Assembly: GCA_965116165.1 (NCBI GenBank)
Contig: OZ220484.1
Span: forward strand, 1,302,001 to 1,366,000
DNA from: Azophilus sp965116165
GTDB taxonomy: Bacteria; Pseudomonadota; Gammaproteobacteria; Pseudomonadales; Azotimanducaceae
Reading direction: 5' to 3'
DNA: 64,000 nt
The position numbers and the translations under genes were made by a program. Positions 51,877 through 61,031 of this stretch are shown in pieces. Every line of letters begins with the position of its first letter. Position 1 is the first letter of the stretch. The notes beneath the pieces are model-generated. The model was not told the DNA's origin. It did not search any database and worked only from the letters and a program-made list of their open reading frames with translations.

Positions 51877-52722
51877 TCAATGCATGAAGTTGAACATGCG
51901 CCGCCGGTATTGGTTGGCGAGCGCGTTGCCCCTGCCAAGCACCGTGAAGATGCGGATCATGGTCTTGCGACCGATATCGTCCCTAAACGAACGGTCTTTC
52001 CGAAGAATCGCCATCGCCTGTTCCAAGGCGGCCTCCGGGTTGCCGGCCACCGCTTCCGTGATAGCGAGAGCATAACGCGCCTCCAGGTCGTCCGCATCCG
52101 CCTCCAGGGCCGCCAAAGAAACTTGCCGGTCCGGCAGGTCGGCCACCGCCTCCACCAATTCCAACCGGGTTTGGGGCCGATCCCGCTCCTCGGCGTCGGC
52201 GGGAATCTCCGCGAGCGTCGCGCGCGCGCCATCAAGGTCGCCGCGCCGCACAAGCAAGTCGGCCAATTCGACACGGAATGCTTGGTTATTGGGTTCCTCG
52301 GCGATGGCCTGTTTGAGTACGGCGAGCGCCCGATCAAAATCGCCCTGTTCAAGTAATTGAGCAATCTGGGCGCGAACCAAATCGCCGGATGACAGGGTCA
52401 ACTGATCGAGCAGGGTTCTTAACGCCTGTTCCGTCTGAGGACCGTCAAGCTGTTGCACAACTTGGCCGTTGTCGACCACGCGGATGCTGGGCAAGGCCTG
52501 TACCCGCAAGTGCTGGGCAAGCGTTTGATCCCGCGCCACATCGACAAGTCCAAGCACCGCCTTGCCGCCATAACCACCCACCATGGCTTCGAGTTGCCGC
52601 TTCGTATCCGCCGACGGCGGCATCTGGTCGGCCCAGAAAAGCAGCACCACCGGCACATCGCGGGACCGCTCCAAAACATCCGACTGGAAGTTTGCCGGGG
52701 TTGCGGCGAATATGTGTTCCAC
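51877..52722 (-). CDS. CnoX/YbbN-like thioredoxin-TPR chaperedoxin
   Basis: 281 residues (E. coli CnoX is 284). An N-terminal thioredoxin fold (FQSDVLERSRDVPVVLLFWADQMPPSADTKRQLEAM, with cis-Pro in RVQALPSIRVVDNG) is followed by TPR helices (DFDRALAVLKQAIAEEPNNQAFRVELADLLVRRGDLDGARATLAEIP). The place of the CxxC is MPPS, so it cannot be an oxidoreductase and should act as a holdase or mixed-disulfide partner. It lies 70 bp after bamC on the same strand. Confidence 0.88.
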   Translation of the reverse strand: MEHIFAATPANFQSDVLERSRDVPVVLLFWADQMPPSADTKRQLEAMVGGYGGKAVLGLVDVARDQTLAQHLRVQALPSIRVVDNGQVVQQLDGPQTEQALRTLLDQLTLSSGDLVRAQIAQLLEQGDFDRALAVLKQAIAEEPNNQAFRVELADLLVRRGDLDGARATLAEIPADAEERDRPQTRLELVEAVADLPDRQVSLAALEADADDLEARYALAITEAVAGNPEAALEQAMAILRKDRSFRDDIGRKTMIRIFTVLGRGNALANQYRRRMFNFMH

Positions 52723-52792
52723 TTGATTGCCCTACTCTACTTGATGGATTGCCGCCGACTTCCGCCCGAAGTGTCCAATGCGGCGAAGGCGG

Positions 52793-53926
52793 TCAGCCCG
52801 CAAACTCGCGAATCAGCGTGAGCACCTGTTGCCGGAAGTCGTCGGAGACCGTTTGGCCGTCCACGCCATGGGCGGTAATTGTGTGCAACCGGTCTTCTTG
52901 CTGGTGAACCCGGAGCAGGATATCCGTGGCCTCGTCGCCACCACGCCCGCCGCCGAACGGGTTGAGCCTGCGAAAGAAGCCGCGCTTCTGCTCCACCGGC
53001 CCGGTGAACGCAATCTCGGGGATGTGCACAAGACAAGTGCCGGCCACCCGGTCGAGCTCGATGATCTCCACGGATGCGGCACCGAGCGCCCGATCGAGGG
53101 TTGCCCAGGCACGTTCCGAATCCAAATAAAGGCGCAGTTCCGGATCTCCCGATTCATTGCGGCCAATTTCCGCCTTTTCCTGTCCGGCAATCTCAAGTGC
53201 CACCATAGAAACCGTCTGCTCGGCAACTCGTGCGGCAATATAGGCGCCAAGTTCGTTCAGCAACTCTCGCTCCACGGCGGCGAGGTCCGAGTGGACCGAT
53301 TCCAGATTGACGATGGAATCCGGATTGACGATGGCCGCCCGATCACTCTGATGCCGCAGATGCACCTCCGAGGTGAGTTCCCGGACGCCCTGCTCGACCC
53401 GCAACAATAGCCGGTCACGCCCGGTGGGCTCTTCCGCCTGCTTCGCCTCATGCAATACCGCGCGCACCAGATCCCGGTACGATTCGTCGTCCTCGATCTT
53501 CAGCCATTCGGTGGTGATACGACCCTTATCCGGCGCCTCGGAGCCCACCGCCACGCCGTTGTCGGCCAGAAACTGTTTAATTTTTGGCCAGACGCTGGTG
53601 GGTGGCTCGGGCACCACCAGCCAAATCCGTTCACCCAGGCGCTGAATGCGAATTTCATCGCGGTTGTCCGCGGCATAGATGGTGCCGGGAAGCGGCGGCC
53701 TACCGGGATAGAACCTGGGGTTTTGCTGTTCCGGGATCTCCGGAATCGGGAAAGGATCCTCAATGGCCCGATCAAGATCCTCCGGTATCACCAAGCCCGG
53801 CCCCTGGCGAGCATCGATGTAGTCGTCGGCACGGTTGACAAAAAAACCCTTGTCGTCGGAAAACCAGCCGCAGCCGGCAAAAAGCCCGATTGACATCACC
53901 AGAGCAGCGAGTCGACGTAGTCGCAC
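52793..53926 (-). CDS. bamC: outer membrane protein assembly factor BamC
   Basis: 377 residues. Lipobox LFAGC (Cys19), then the unstructured N-terminal segment that in E. coli winds along BamD (NRADDYIDARQGPGLVIPEDLDRAIEDPFPIPE). Two helix-grip domains follow (IRIQRLGERIWLVVPEPPTSVWPKIKQFLADNGVAV; LRLYLDSERAWATLDRALGAASVEIIELDRVAGTC). The dapA-bamC gene pair with a 2-bp gap is the classic gammaproteobacterial arrangement. It is somewhat longer than E. coli BamC (344). The gene assists BamA, which would also insert the autotransporter and OmpA-like proteins of this window. Confidence 0.9.
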   Translation of the reverse strand: MRLRRLAALVMSIGLFAGCGWFSDDKGFFVNRADDYIDARQGPGLVIPEDLDRAIEDPFPIPEIPEQQNPRFYPGRPPLPGTIYAADNRDEIRIQRLGERIWLVVPEPPTSVWPKIKQFLADNGVAVGSEAPDKGRITTEWLKIEDDESYRDLVRAVLHEAKQAEEPTGRDRLLLRVEQGVRELTSEVHLRHQSDRAAIVNPDSIVNLESVHSDLAAVERELLNELGAYIAARVAEQTVSMVALEIAGQEKAEIGRNESGDPELRLYLDSERAWATLDRALGAASVEIIELDRVAGTCLVHIPEIAFTGPVEQKRGFFRRLNPFGGGRGGDEATDILLRVHQQEDRLHTITAHGVDGQTVSDDFRQQVLTLIREFAG

Positions 53927-53928
53927 GG

Positions 53929-54804
53929 CTAACGATTCCGCACCGCGTCCACCGCCCGCAAAACCTCCGCGCGCCGGTCATCCGAGAGGCGAACCAAGGG
54001 CAGCCGAATGCCCGAATCGATTTTTCCCAACTCGTACAGCGCCCACTTCACCGGCGCCGGGCTGGTTTCCACAAACATGGCCGCGTGTACGGGTTGCAAT
54101 AGGTCGTCCAATGCACGCGCGTCTTCCGACCGGCCATTGAGCCAGGCGGCACAGAACGCCGCCATTTCCCGAGGCAGGATGTTGGCGGTCACCGAGATGG
54201 TTCCCACCGCGCCCAAGCGCAGCATATCCAACGTTTGCGCGTCTTCGCCGGAAAGCAGGATGAAGTCATCGCCGCAGAGCGCGCGGATTGCCCCCACCCG
54301 ACCCGCATCGCCGCTCGCTTCCTTGATGCCGACGATATTGTCGATGGGCGCAAGGCGGGCGACGGTTTCCGCCGCCATGTCGCAGGCGGTGCGGGGTGGT
54401 ACGTTGTAGAGCACCAATGGCACGGAACAGGCTTCGGCAACGGCCTTGTAGTGCTGGTACAAGCCCTCCTGCGTGGGCTTGTTGTAATAGGGCGTAACCA
54501 GCAGGCAGGCATCCGCCCCGGCTTTCTCCGCCTCCCGGGTTTGGTGAATCGCCTCGGCGGTGGCGTTGCTGCCCGTACCGGCAATGACGGGCATGCGGCC
54601 GGCGATGACAGAGATGGTGCGCTTGATAACCTCAAGATGCTCTTCGGTGGTCAGCGTCGCCGATTCGCCGGTGGTGCCCATCGGCACAATACCGTTGGTG
54701 CCACTGTCAATATGCCAGGCAAGCAAGGCATCGAGCGCCGGCCAATCGACCTCTCCCGACGCGGTCATCGGCGTGACCAATGCGACTATGCTGCCACTCA
54801 ACAT
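53929..54804 (-). CDS. dapA: 4-hydroxy-tetrahydrodipicolinate synthase
   Basis: 291 residues from ATG 54804. An N-terminal extension in frame is not conserved and lies in the upstream gap. TIM-barrel landmarks: GTTGESATLT (Thr44-Thr45 pair), PVIAGTGSNAT, YYNKPTQEGLYQHY, LYNVPPRTACDM with catalytic Tyr133, and GIKEASGD with the Schiff-base Lys161. It condenses pyruvate with aspartate semialdehyde in lysine and diaminopimelate synthesis. It is followed directly by bamC. Confidence 0.96.
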   Translation of the reverse strand: MLSGSIVALVTPMTASGEVDWPALDALLAWHIDSGTNGIVPMGTTGESATLTTEEHLEVIKRTISVIAGRMPVIAGTGSNATAEAIHQTREAEKAGADACLLVTPYYNKPTQEGLYQHYKAVAEACSVPLVLYNVPPRTACDMAAETVARLAPIDNIVGIKEASGDAGRVGAIRALCGDDFILLSGEDAQTLDMLRLGAVGTISVTANILPREMAAFCAAWLNGRSEDARALDDLLQPVHAAMFVETSPAPVKWALYELGKIDSGIRLPLVRLSDDRRAEVLRAVDAVRNR

Positions 54805-54904
54805 CACTCTAATCCAGCGGCTAAGCCGGGGTTCCCAGCCAATAAATTGCTGTCCCGCAATGTGCCCTTTGCTTGCTTCCGGGCATGGTCTCCCAAAACG
54901 ACGA

Positions 54905-55975
54905 TCAGGGTTCCCCCGGCGCGATTTCACGCGGCCAAGCATTGTAGATGGCCTTGATCAACGTTGCGAGCGGTATCGCGAAGAACACCCCCCACAGTCC
55001 CCAAAGGCCACCGAAAGCCAACACCGCGACAATAATGGCGATTGGGTGCAGGTCGACCGCCTCCGAAAAAAGCAGCGGCACCAGCACATTGCCGTCCAAA
55101 GCCTGAATGATGCCATAGGCCACCATCACATAGGCCAAATCCCAGGACCAGCCAAATTGAATGAGAGCCACCAGCAGCACCGGGATGGTCGCCACCGCCG
55201 CGCCAACAAAGGGAATCAAAACCGAAATGCCCACTAGTACGCCAAGCAGCAGCGAATAGTTCAGGCCCAACAGATTGAACGTGACGAAGGTGACGAAACC
55301 GACGATGAGAATCTCGACAAACTTGCCACGCACATAGTTGGCCAATTGCAGGTTCATCTCGTCGCCGACCCGATCGATTAGCGAGCGCTGCGCCGGCAGC
55401 AGGGAACGAAACCAATCCCACAAGCGGGCCCTGTCCTTCAGGAAAAAGAAAACCGTTATCGGAACGAGCACCAGGTAAATAAAGAGCGCCACCAAAGACG
55501 GCACGTTGGCAACCAGTCCCTGGAGCGCCGCGGCGCTCCAATTGCCAAGCTGGCCGGCCGCGCCATCGAACCAACCCGACACCTGGCCGTCGCTGGCGAT
55601 GTCGGGAAACGACGCCGATAGCTCCCGGCCAACCTCGCGCAGACGCCCGATCAGCTCCGGCAGAGCCGTTGCCAGACTCTTTAGCTGCTGCCAAACCAAC
55701 GGCCCCAAAAAGAGCACCATGGCAACAAGACCACCCAGAAATAGGAGGAATGTCAGGTAAACCGCGACCATCGCCGGTATATGCCAGCGGACCAGCCAAT
55801 CGACGAGCCCCTGCAACAGGAAGGCCAGCACCAGCCCCGCAAGCACCGGGGCCAGCACATCGCCGAGCAACAACAACAACAGCAAGCCCGTCACAACGAG
55901 CGCAACGAAGTAGATGGCCTCTTCGTTGGAAAAGTAGCGGTTGATCCAGCCGTTGATGACTTCCAAAAAACGCAA
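54905..55975 (-). CDS. perM: PerM/AI-2E family transporter
   Basis: 356 residues if started at TTG 55975, which gives MRFLEVINGWINRYFSNEEAIYF, aligned with the E. coli PerM opening and length (353). Longer frames reach back into tusA and lose all similarity. Features are FSNEEAIYFVALVVTGLLLLLLLGDVLAPVLAGLVLAFLLQGLVDWL, the LGPLVWQQLKSLATALPEL amphipathic region, and the terminal DGNVLVPLLFSEAVDLHPIAIIVAVLAFGGLWGLWGVFFAIPLATL. Eight helices are predicted. Proteins of this family move ions or small organic molecules, and the substrate here is unknown. It sits between tusA and dapA. Confidence 0.85.
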   Translation of the reverse strand: MRFLEVINGWINRYFSNEEAIYFVALVVTGLLLLLLLGDVLAPVLAGLVLAFLLQGLVDWLVRWHIPAMVAVYLTFLLFLGGLVAMVLFLGPLVWQQLKSLATALPELIGRLREVGRELSASFPDIASDGQVSGWFDGAAGQLGNWSAAALQGLVANVPSLVALFIYLVLVPITVFFFLKDRARLWDWFRSLLPAQRSLIDRVGDEMNLQLANYVRGKFVEILIVGFVTFVTFNLLGLNYSLLLGVLVGISVLIPFVGAAVATIPVLLVALIQFGWSWDLAYVMVAYGIIQALDGNVLVPLLFSEAVDLHPIAIIVAVLAFGGLWGLWGVFFAIPLATLIKAIYNAWPREIAPGEP

Positions 55976-56090
55976 GATTCTTACCGGACGGCCACTCGAC
56001 TTGTCGAGGCGGCGGTCGCTTCCCGTCCCTCCGGCCTCGGAGCCCCGCGATTCGCCCGAAGGATTACGAATGTTATGGCGACTTGCCTCG

Positions 56091-56336
56091 TCAAATGGAT
56101 GATTCCGATTTCTTTTCGAGAAGATAGAAGTAAGTGTCGCCGTGCCTGCTCGATTCCAGCAACTTGTGGCCGCTTTGCGCCGAGAACACCTCGAAATCCC
56201 GCACCGAGCCGGGGTCGGTGGCGTAGACCCGCACACGCTCGCCGCCGGCGACGCCATTCAGAGCTTTTTTGGCCTTGAGCAGCGGCATGGGGCAGTTCAG
56301 CCCCTTGGCATCGACAATGATGGATTCTTCCGACAT
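56091..56336 (-). CDS. tusA: sulfur carrier protein TusA
   Basis: 81 residues from ATG 56336 (a longer frame to 56435 enters the divergent promoter region). MSEESIIVDAKGLNCPMPLLKAKKAL carries the CPxP motif with the persulfide-bearing Cys15. VRVYATDPGSVRDFEVFSAQSGHKLLES is the usual second half. It donates sulfur for tRNA 2-thiouridine and molybdenum cofactor enzymes, which fits the mobA gene in the same window. It is divergent from bepA with an 86-bp spacer that probably holds both promoters. Confidence 0.93.
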   Translation of the reverse strand: MSEESIIVDAKGLNCPMPLLKAKKALNGVAGGERVRVYATDPGSVRDFEVFSAQSGHKLLESSRHGDTYFYLLEKKSESSI

Positions 56337-56422
56337 GGCTTGGAAAGTATGACACAACAGCAAAAATCGGAGATAAACCAAAAATTGGAGAATAGGCAAT
56401 ACCGTCGGAGTATGATGGTCCC

Positions 56423-57895
56423 ATGAAATTTCCACGCGCGGACAAGATAGGCGGTTTGGGGCGGCGGGCCATTCATTGCACCATCACCAGCCTACTCGCC
56501 TTGTCTGCCGCCGCCAACGCGGATGTCGCCGACGACCTGCCAATGGTGGGGGATGCGTCGTCGCGGCTGATCTCGCCGCAAATGGAGCGGGAACTTGGCG
56601 AGAACTTCCTCAAACAGGTGCACGCGGCCCTGCCCACGGTTGACGATCCAATCCTCAAATACTATGTCCAACACCAGCTCGCCGAGTTGGTCCAGTACAG
56701 CGAACTGCGCGAGCCGATTCTGGCCACCGTGTTGATCGACAACAAGGAGATCAACGCGTTCGCCGCGCCGGGCGGCATCGTCGGTATCAATCTCGGCCTC
56801 ATGCTGCGCGCGCGGGATGTGCACGAATACGCCAGCGTTGTGGCCCATGAGCTCGCGCACCTAAGCCAGCGCCATTTCGCCCGCGGCATCGAGGAGCAGC
56901 GCGCTCAAACACTGCCGACGCTCGCCGGCATGGTCGCGGCGATTATGATTGGCGCCATGGGCGGCGGCAATGCGGGCCTGGCCGCCATTTCCGGTGTGCA
57001 GGCCGCCGCCCAAGCCGGCCAACTGCGCTATAGCCGGGGCCGCGAACAGGAGGCGGACCGCATCGGGCTCAATACCCTGGCGCGGGCCAACCTCGACCCC
57101 AGGGGCATGAGCCGCATGTTCGACCGCATGGACCGGGCCCACCGCTTTACCCACAGGCCACCGGAATTTCTGCTCACCCACCCACTGACCGAAACGCGCA
57201 TTGCCGACGCCAGATCGCAGGCGATGGAATATCCCAAAAAACACTATCCGGAATCGCTCGAGTATCAGGTTATGCGCGCCCGGGCCCGGGTGCGCTACGC
57301 ACAATCGCCGCAAGCCGCCGTCAAATCATTCGAGCGGGAAGTTCAGGAACAGCCCGACAGCGGCGGTGCCCGCTATGGCTTGGCGATGGCGCTCGCCGAG
57401 GCGGAACGGTTCGACGAGGCCATCCCGCTGGTCGATCAAATTTACACCGACAACCCGCACAACATTCTATTTACCGCGAGCATGGCGGAATTACTCACCA
57501 AGTCCGGAAAGGTCGATCAAGCGATTAACCTCTTGGAACGCGAGCTCGCCGTTAACCCGCAAAACGCAGTCCTATCGGTGCTCTATGCGGACGCCCTGGT
57601 AGCCAACCGGCAGTATGTGGCGGCCGAGGCGGTTCTCCAACAACAGAGTTCCGTCAACAGGGCGGATGTTGACGTTTGGTACGACTTGGCCGAGGTGTCC
57701 GGCCTCGCCGGCAACATCATTGGCGTACACCTCGCCCGTGCCGAGTTCTATGAACTGCACGGCGCCTACCAGCGCACCATCCAACACCTCCAGTACGCCC
57801 GTCACCTCGCCGACCTCGAGAATGAACCGCTGCTGGCGCGCCTTGATCAGCGCATCAACGACATCCGCAATAAGATGCGGGAGGGGCGTTCGTAG
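56423..57895 (+). CDS. bepA: BepA-type periplasmic M48 metalloprotease with TPR domain
   Basis: 490 residues. After a signal peptide (ITSLLALSAAANADVADDLP) the M48 domain shows NAFAAPGGIVGINLGLMLRA, the zinc site HELAH (about 142-146) and the third ligand in RGREQEADRIG. The C-terminal part holds TPR repeats (GGARYGLAMALAEAERFDEAIPLVDQI and three more). BepA degrades or assists misassembled outer-membrane proteins such as LptD with the BAM machinery, so its neighbourhood with bamC is functional as well as conserved. Confidence 0.94.
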   Translation: MKFPRADKIGGLGRRAIHCTITSLLALSAAANADVADDLPMVGDASSRLISPQMERELGENFLKQVHAALPTVDDPILKYYVQHQLAELVQYSELREPILATVLIDNKEINAFAAPGGIVGINLGLMLRARDVHEYASVVAHELAHLSQRHFARGIEEQRAQTLPTLAGMVAAIMIGAMGGGNAGLAAISGVQAAAQAGQLRYSRGREQEADRIGLNTLARANLDPRGMSRMFDRMDRAHRFTHRPPEFLLTHPLTETRIADARSQAMEYPKKHYPESLEYQVMRARARVRYAQSPQAAVKSFEREVQEQPDSGGARYGLAMALAEAERFDEAIPLVDQIYTDNPHNILFTASMAELLTKSGKVDQAINLLERELAVNPQNAVLSVLYADALVANRQYVAAEAVLQQQSSVNRADVDVWYDLAEVSGLAGNIIGVHLARAEFYELHGAYQRTIQHLQYARHLADLENEPLLARLDQRINDIRNKMREGRS

Positions 57896-57934
57896 CATCG
57901 GGCCACCGCTTCGGCTACGCATTTACCGGACGGC

Positions 57935-58037
57935 GCATGGATATATTCCCAATCGCCGCGTCAGGGCCACATCCGCCGGTACCTGCTTAATTCGTACCTC
58001 CGAAGCATGGATACAATTCCCAATCGCTGCGTCAGGG
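57935..58037. repeat. imperfect 32-bp direct repeat at the bepA/nadA junction
   Basis: GCATGGATATATTCCCAATC (57935 on, to CGTCAGGG at 57966) is repeated at 58005-58037 with three differences. The second copy overlaps the last codons of nadA (minus strand). It may reflect a small tandem duplication of the nadA 3' end. Confidence 0.75.
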
Positions 58038-59087
58038 ATTGGGGAAACTCAGCATCCGGTTGAGCGGGATCATGGCCCGGTGGCCAATTTCCGGATCAAC
58101 CCGGATTTCATTCGCCTCAATGCGGGCCGGGTCGCGCAGCACCTCGGCGAGCACCCGCAACTCATTCATCGCCATCCAAGGACAGTGGGCGCAACTGCGG
58201 CAGGTGGCGCCGCTGCCGGCGGTGGGCGCCTCGATAAAACGTTTGTGGGGAAAACGCTGGCGGAGTTTATGGAAGAGCCCCCGATCGGTGGCGACGATAA
58301 AGAGGTCGTGCGGCAATTCGCCGGCGGCCTTGACGATCTGGCTGGTCGAGCCGACCGCATCCGCCACATCGATGACCGCCGCGGGCGATTCGGGATGCAC
58401 GAGGACACCGGCATCCGGGTAGATGCGCATGACATCCATGAGCGCCTGGGCCTTGAATTCTTCGTGAACGACGCAGGCACCGCTCCACATCAGCATATCG
58501 GCGCCGGTTTGTTGTTGAATATAGCGCCCAAGGTGCTTATCCGGCGCCCAGAGAATTTTCTCCCCCCGTTCGGCGAGCGATTCGACAATGGGCAGTCCCA
58601 CGCTACTCGTTACCACCCAATCCGACAACGCCTTTACCCGCACGGAGGTATTGGCATAGACGACAACGGTACGGTCCGGGTGCTCGTTGCAAAACGCTTC
58701 GAACTCATCCGGCGGGCAACCGAGGTCGAGTGAACACTCGGCCTTAAGCGTGGGCATGAACACCCGCTTGTGGGGCGAAAGAATCTTGGCGGTTTCGCCC
58801 ATGAAGCGCACACCGGCAACGATCAGCGTATTCGCCGGATGATCGCGGCCAAAGCGCGCCATCTCCAGAGAATCGGAGACATGGCCGCCAGTTTGCTCGG
58901 CCAGGTCCTGCATGTCGCCGTCCACATAGTAGTGCGCCACCAGGACCGCGTTGCGTTCGGCGATTAGTGCCGCGATCTCGCCCTTCAGACGCTGCCGCTC
59001 GTCCTGCTCCAAAAAGGCAGGCACGTATTGGGGAACGCGCTCGGCGTCGAGCGTGTGGTCCGGCAGATTCGATTGCGCATTTTGCAT
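58032..59087 (-). CDS. nadA: quinolinate synthase A
   Basis: 351 residues. Three pseudo-repeats contain the [4Fe-4S] cysteines: Cys118 (KAECSLD), Cys205 (GACVVHEEF) and one of Cys296/299/302 in CRSCAHCPWMAMN. Other motifs are AHYYVDGDMQDLAEQTGGHVSDSLEMA, VRFMGETAKILSP, VYANTSVRVKALSDWVVTS and WAPDKHLGRY. It makes quinolinate from iminoaspartate and DHAP for NAD. The start codons of nadA (59087) and the ATP-grasp gene (59166) face outward with 78 bp between them. Confidence 0.95.
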   Translation of the reverse strand: MQNAQSNLPDHTLDAERVPQYVPAFLEQDERQRLKGEIAALIAERNAVLVAHYYVDGDMQDLAEQTGGHVSDSLEMARFGRDHPANTLIVAGVRFMGETAKILSPHKRVFMPTLKAECSLDLGCPPDEFEAFCNEHPDRTVVVYANTSVRVKALSDWVVTSSVGLPIVESLAERGEKILWAPDKHLGRYIQQQTGADMLMWSGACVVHEEFKAQALMDVMRIYPDAGVLVHPESPAAVIDVADAVGSTSQIVKAAGELPHDLFIVATDRGLFHKLRQRFPHKRFIEAPTAGSGATCRSCAHCPWMAMNELRVLAEVLRDPARIEANEIRVDPEIGHRAMIPLNRMLSFPNP

Positions 59088-59165
59088 TTGTCGTGCCCGC
59101 GCTGGCGTTCCGTCACCGGATTGGTGATTCTAGCACGGAACAATACACCAGCGCGGAGACGGCCC

Positions 59166-60155
59166 ATGCCGAGTATTTTATTCCTGGCCAGCGAGTCGGC
59201 CACGGCGGGCAACGACAACCACTTGCGGCTACCCCGGGCTTTTGCCGCGCTCGGCTGGGAAACCGCAACGCATGATCATAACGAGGTGCGTTGGGACGGA
59301 CAGCGCGTGCGCGTCGGCGCGGAGGACGCCGAGCGGTTCGATTTGATCTGGCCGCAGGGATTCGGGCACCGACAATCCTACTATGATCGCATGCAACTGC
59401 TGCGGCAACTGGACCAGCGCCGTTTCGTCAACACTGTGGATTCCTACACCTATCTGCACGGCAAGCTACCCCCATTTCCCGGGAGGGCGGCGGTGCGCCC
59501 TGTTCCCGCACGAGCCGGCCACAAGCCGGTGATGTGGGCCCGGGACTCGCAAGCGACCGGATCCAATGGAATGTACCCGCAGGATGAAAGCCCGCCGACC
59601 GATGAATCCCTCGTGGAACATCTGCCCGAGACCCACGCCGCTGCCTCCGCGCATTACCTTTTGGAATGCCTGGACGACGCCACCCCCTGGGTTCTCAAGC
59701 CGAGCGGCGCGAGCTTCGGGCGCGATGTGCGCTTGATCCATGCCGACCCGACTGGCCGGCGGGCGATCCGCAAACTGATCGAGCGCGATGGCTTCGCCAT
59801 ATTGCAGCGCTATGTGGCGGCGGTGAAGCGGGGCGAAATCCGGTGCCTACTGGCCGGAGGCAAAATCGTCGGGTGCTACAGGCGCGTACCGGCAGCGAAC
59901 GACTTCCGCGCCAACCTCGCGACCGGCGGCACGGCCCAACACTATATCCCAAGCGATCCAGACAGGGATCTCATGGGAAAGATCGGGCGCTGGCTGCTGG
60001 GCGCGGGTGTTGGCTTTGCCTCCGCCGATATCGCATGGCCCTACCTCATTGAAATCAATGTGGCCAATCCAGGCGGGCTGGCCACGCTGGAACACCTATC
60101 GGGAACCGACCCGACACCCAAGGCGGCGGAACTCATCGCCGGGATGTCGCGCTGA
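59166..60155 (+). CDS. glutathione synthetase-like ATP-grasp enzyme
   Basis: 329 residues from ATG 59166 (GGAG 9 bases upstream); the longer frame to 59028 runs back over the nadA start. N-terminal pre-ATP-grasp domain (MPSILFLASESATAGNDNHLRLPRAFAALGWE...FDLIWPQGFGH), then ATP-grasp: WVLKPSGASFGRDVRLI, GFAILQRYVAAVKRGEIRCLLAGGKIVGCYRRVPAANDFRANLATGG and the metal site EINVANPGGLATLEHLSG. This pattern is GshB-like (ligation of glycine to gamma-Glu-Cys) but diverged. About 45 residues rich in Pro/Arg/Ser are inserted at about 100-150. The product may be glutathione or another peptide thiol. Confidence 0.82.
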   Translation: MPSILFLASESATAGNDNHLRLPRAFAALGWETATHDHNEVRWDGQRVRVGAEDAERFDLIWPQGFGHRQSYYDRMQLLRQLDQRRFVNTVDSYTYLHGKLPPFPGRAAVRPVPARAGHKPVMWARDSQATGSNGMYPQDESPPTDESLVEHLPETHAAASAHYLLECLDDATPWVLKPSGASFGRDVRLIHADPTGRRAIRKLIERDGFAILQRYVAAVKRGEIRCLLAGGKIVGCYRRVPAANDFRANLATGGTAQHYIPSDPDRDLMGKIGRWLLGAGVGFASADIAWPYLIEINVANPGGLATLEHLSGTDPTPKAAELIAGMSR

Positions 60156-60188
60156 GCATCGGGGTATTGCGAATTTTCGGGCGCCGGG

Positions 60189-60947
60189 TCAGGGTTGTCC
60201 GCCGTCGACGCGCATCACGGTTCCCGTCGTGAAACTCGCGCCCCCGCCCGCCAAATACAAGGCGGCACCGACAATCTCACTCGGTTGCCCGCCACGCCGC
60301 AACGCCATGTTCGCCAAGGCCCGCCTGTTAAAGACCTCCATATCCCAGGCTTTGGAAATATCGGTGAGGTAGGGCCCCGCCACGATACAGTTCACCCGAA
60401 CCTTGGGGCCAAGCGCCCACGCGAACGAGCGGGTGATGTTGTTGAGACCCGCCTTCGCGGCCCCGTAGGGCTCCGAATCCGGCACCGGGCTCAGGGAGGC
60501 GGTGCTGCTGATATTGATGATGCAGCCGCCATCCCCCGCCGCCATGCGTTCGCCGACGAGGGCCGAAAGCCGGAATGGGCCCTTCAGATTGACGCCAATC
60601 ACCTTGTCGAACAATTCCTCGCTAATCGCGGACAGCGACGGATACAGCGGCGACATGCCCGCATTGTTGACCAAAATGTCCACCTTGCCGAACCGTTCGT
60701 AGGCCGCATCCACGAGACCCCGCAACTCGTCCCAATGGCCGACATGGCAACCATAGGGCAGCGCTTCCCGCCCGAGCGTTCGCACCTCATCCGCCACGGC
60801 CTCGCAGTTGTGCGCTTTGCGGCTGGTTATCACGACATCGGCACCACGCGCCGCGAACCCCAACACCATCGCCCTGCCGAGACCCCGGCTGCCACCGGTA
60901 ACCAGGGCCACCTTGCCGGTAAAGTCCAACAGTTCATCCACAGCCAT
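60189..60947 (-). CDS. short-chain dehydrogenase/reductase
   Basis: 252 residues from ATG 60947. Rossmann cofactor motif VTGGSRGLGRAMVLGF, NNAGMSPLYP, catalytic Ser in INISSTAS, YGAAKAG (Tyr-x3-Lys), and C-terminal GQPSEIVGAALYLAGGGASFTTGTVMRVDGG. The Arg after the glycine motif (TSRKAHN) suggests NADP(H) preference. Substrate unknown; FabG-like and sugar or fatty-alcohol dehydrogenases share this pattern. It lies convergent with the ATP-grasp gene, 33 bp apart. Confidence 0.9.
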   Translation of the reverse strand: MAVDELLDFTGKVALVTGGSRGLGRAMVLGFAARGADVVITSRKAHNCEAVADEVRTLGREALPYGCHVGHWDELRGLVDAAYERFGKVDILVNNAGMSPLYPSLSAISEELFDKVIGVNLKGPFRLSALVGERMAAGDGGCIINISSTASLSPVPDSEPYGAAKAGLNNITRSFAWALGPKVRVNCIVAGPYLTDISKAWDMEVFNRRALANMALRRGGQPSEIVGAALYLAGGGASFTTGTVMRVDGGQP

Positions 60948-61031
60948 TCTCCATCGGTTCCCATCGAAGCGCGGCACTATAAAGCAGTTTGCGCGACGGC
61001 GTGACCTAGCACCGCCAAGTCCGACGGGCTG

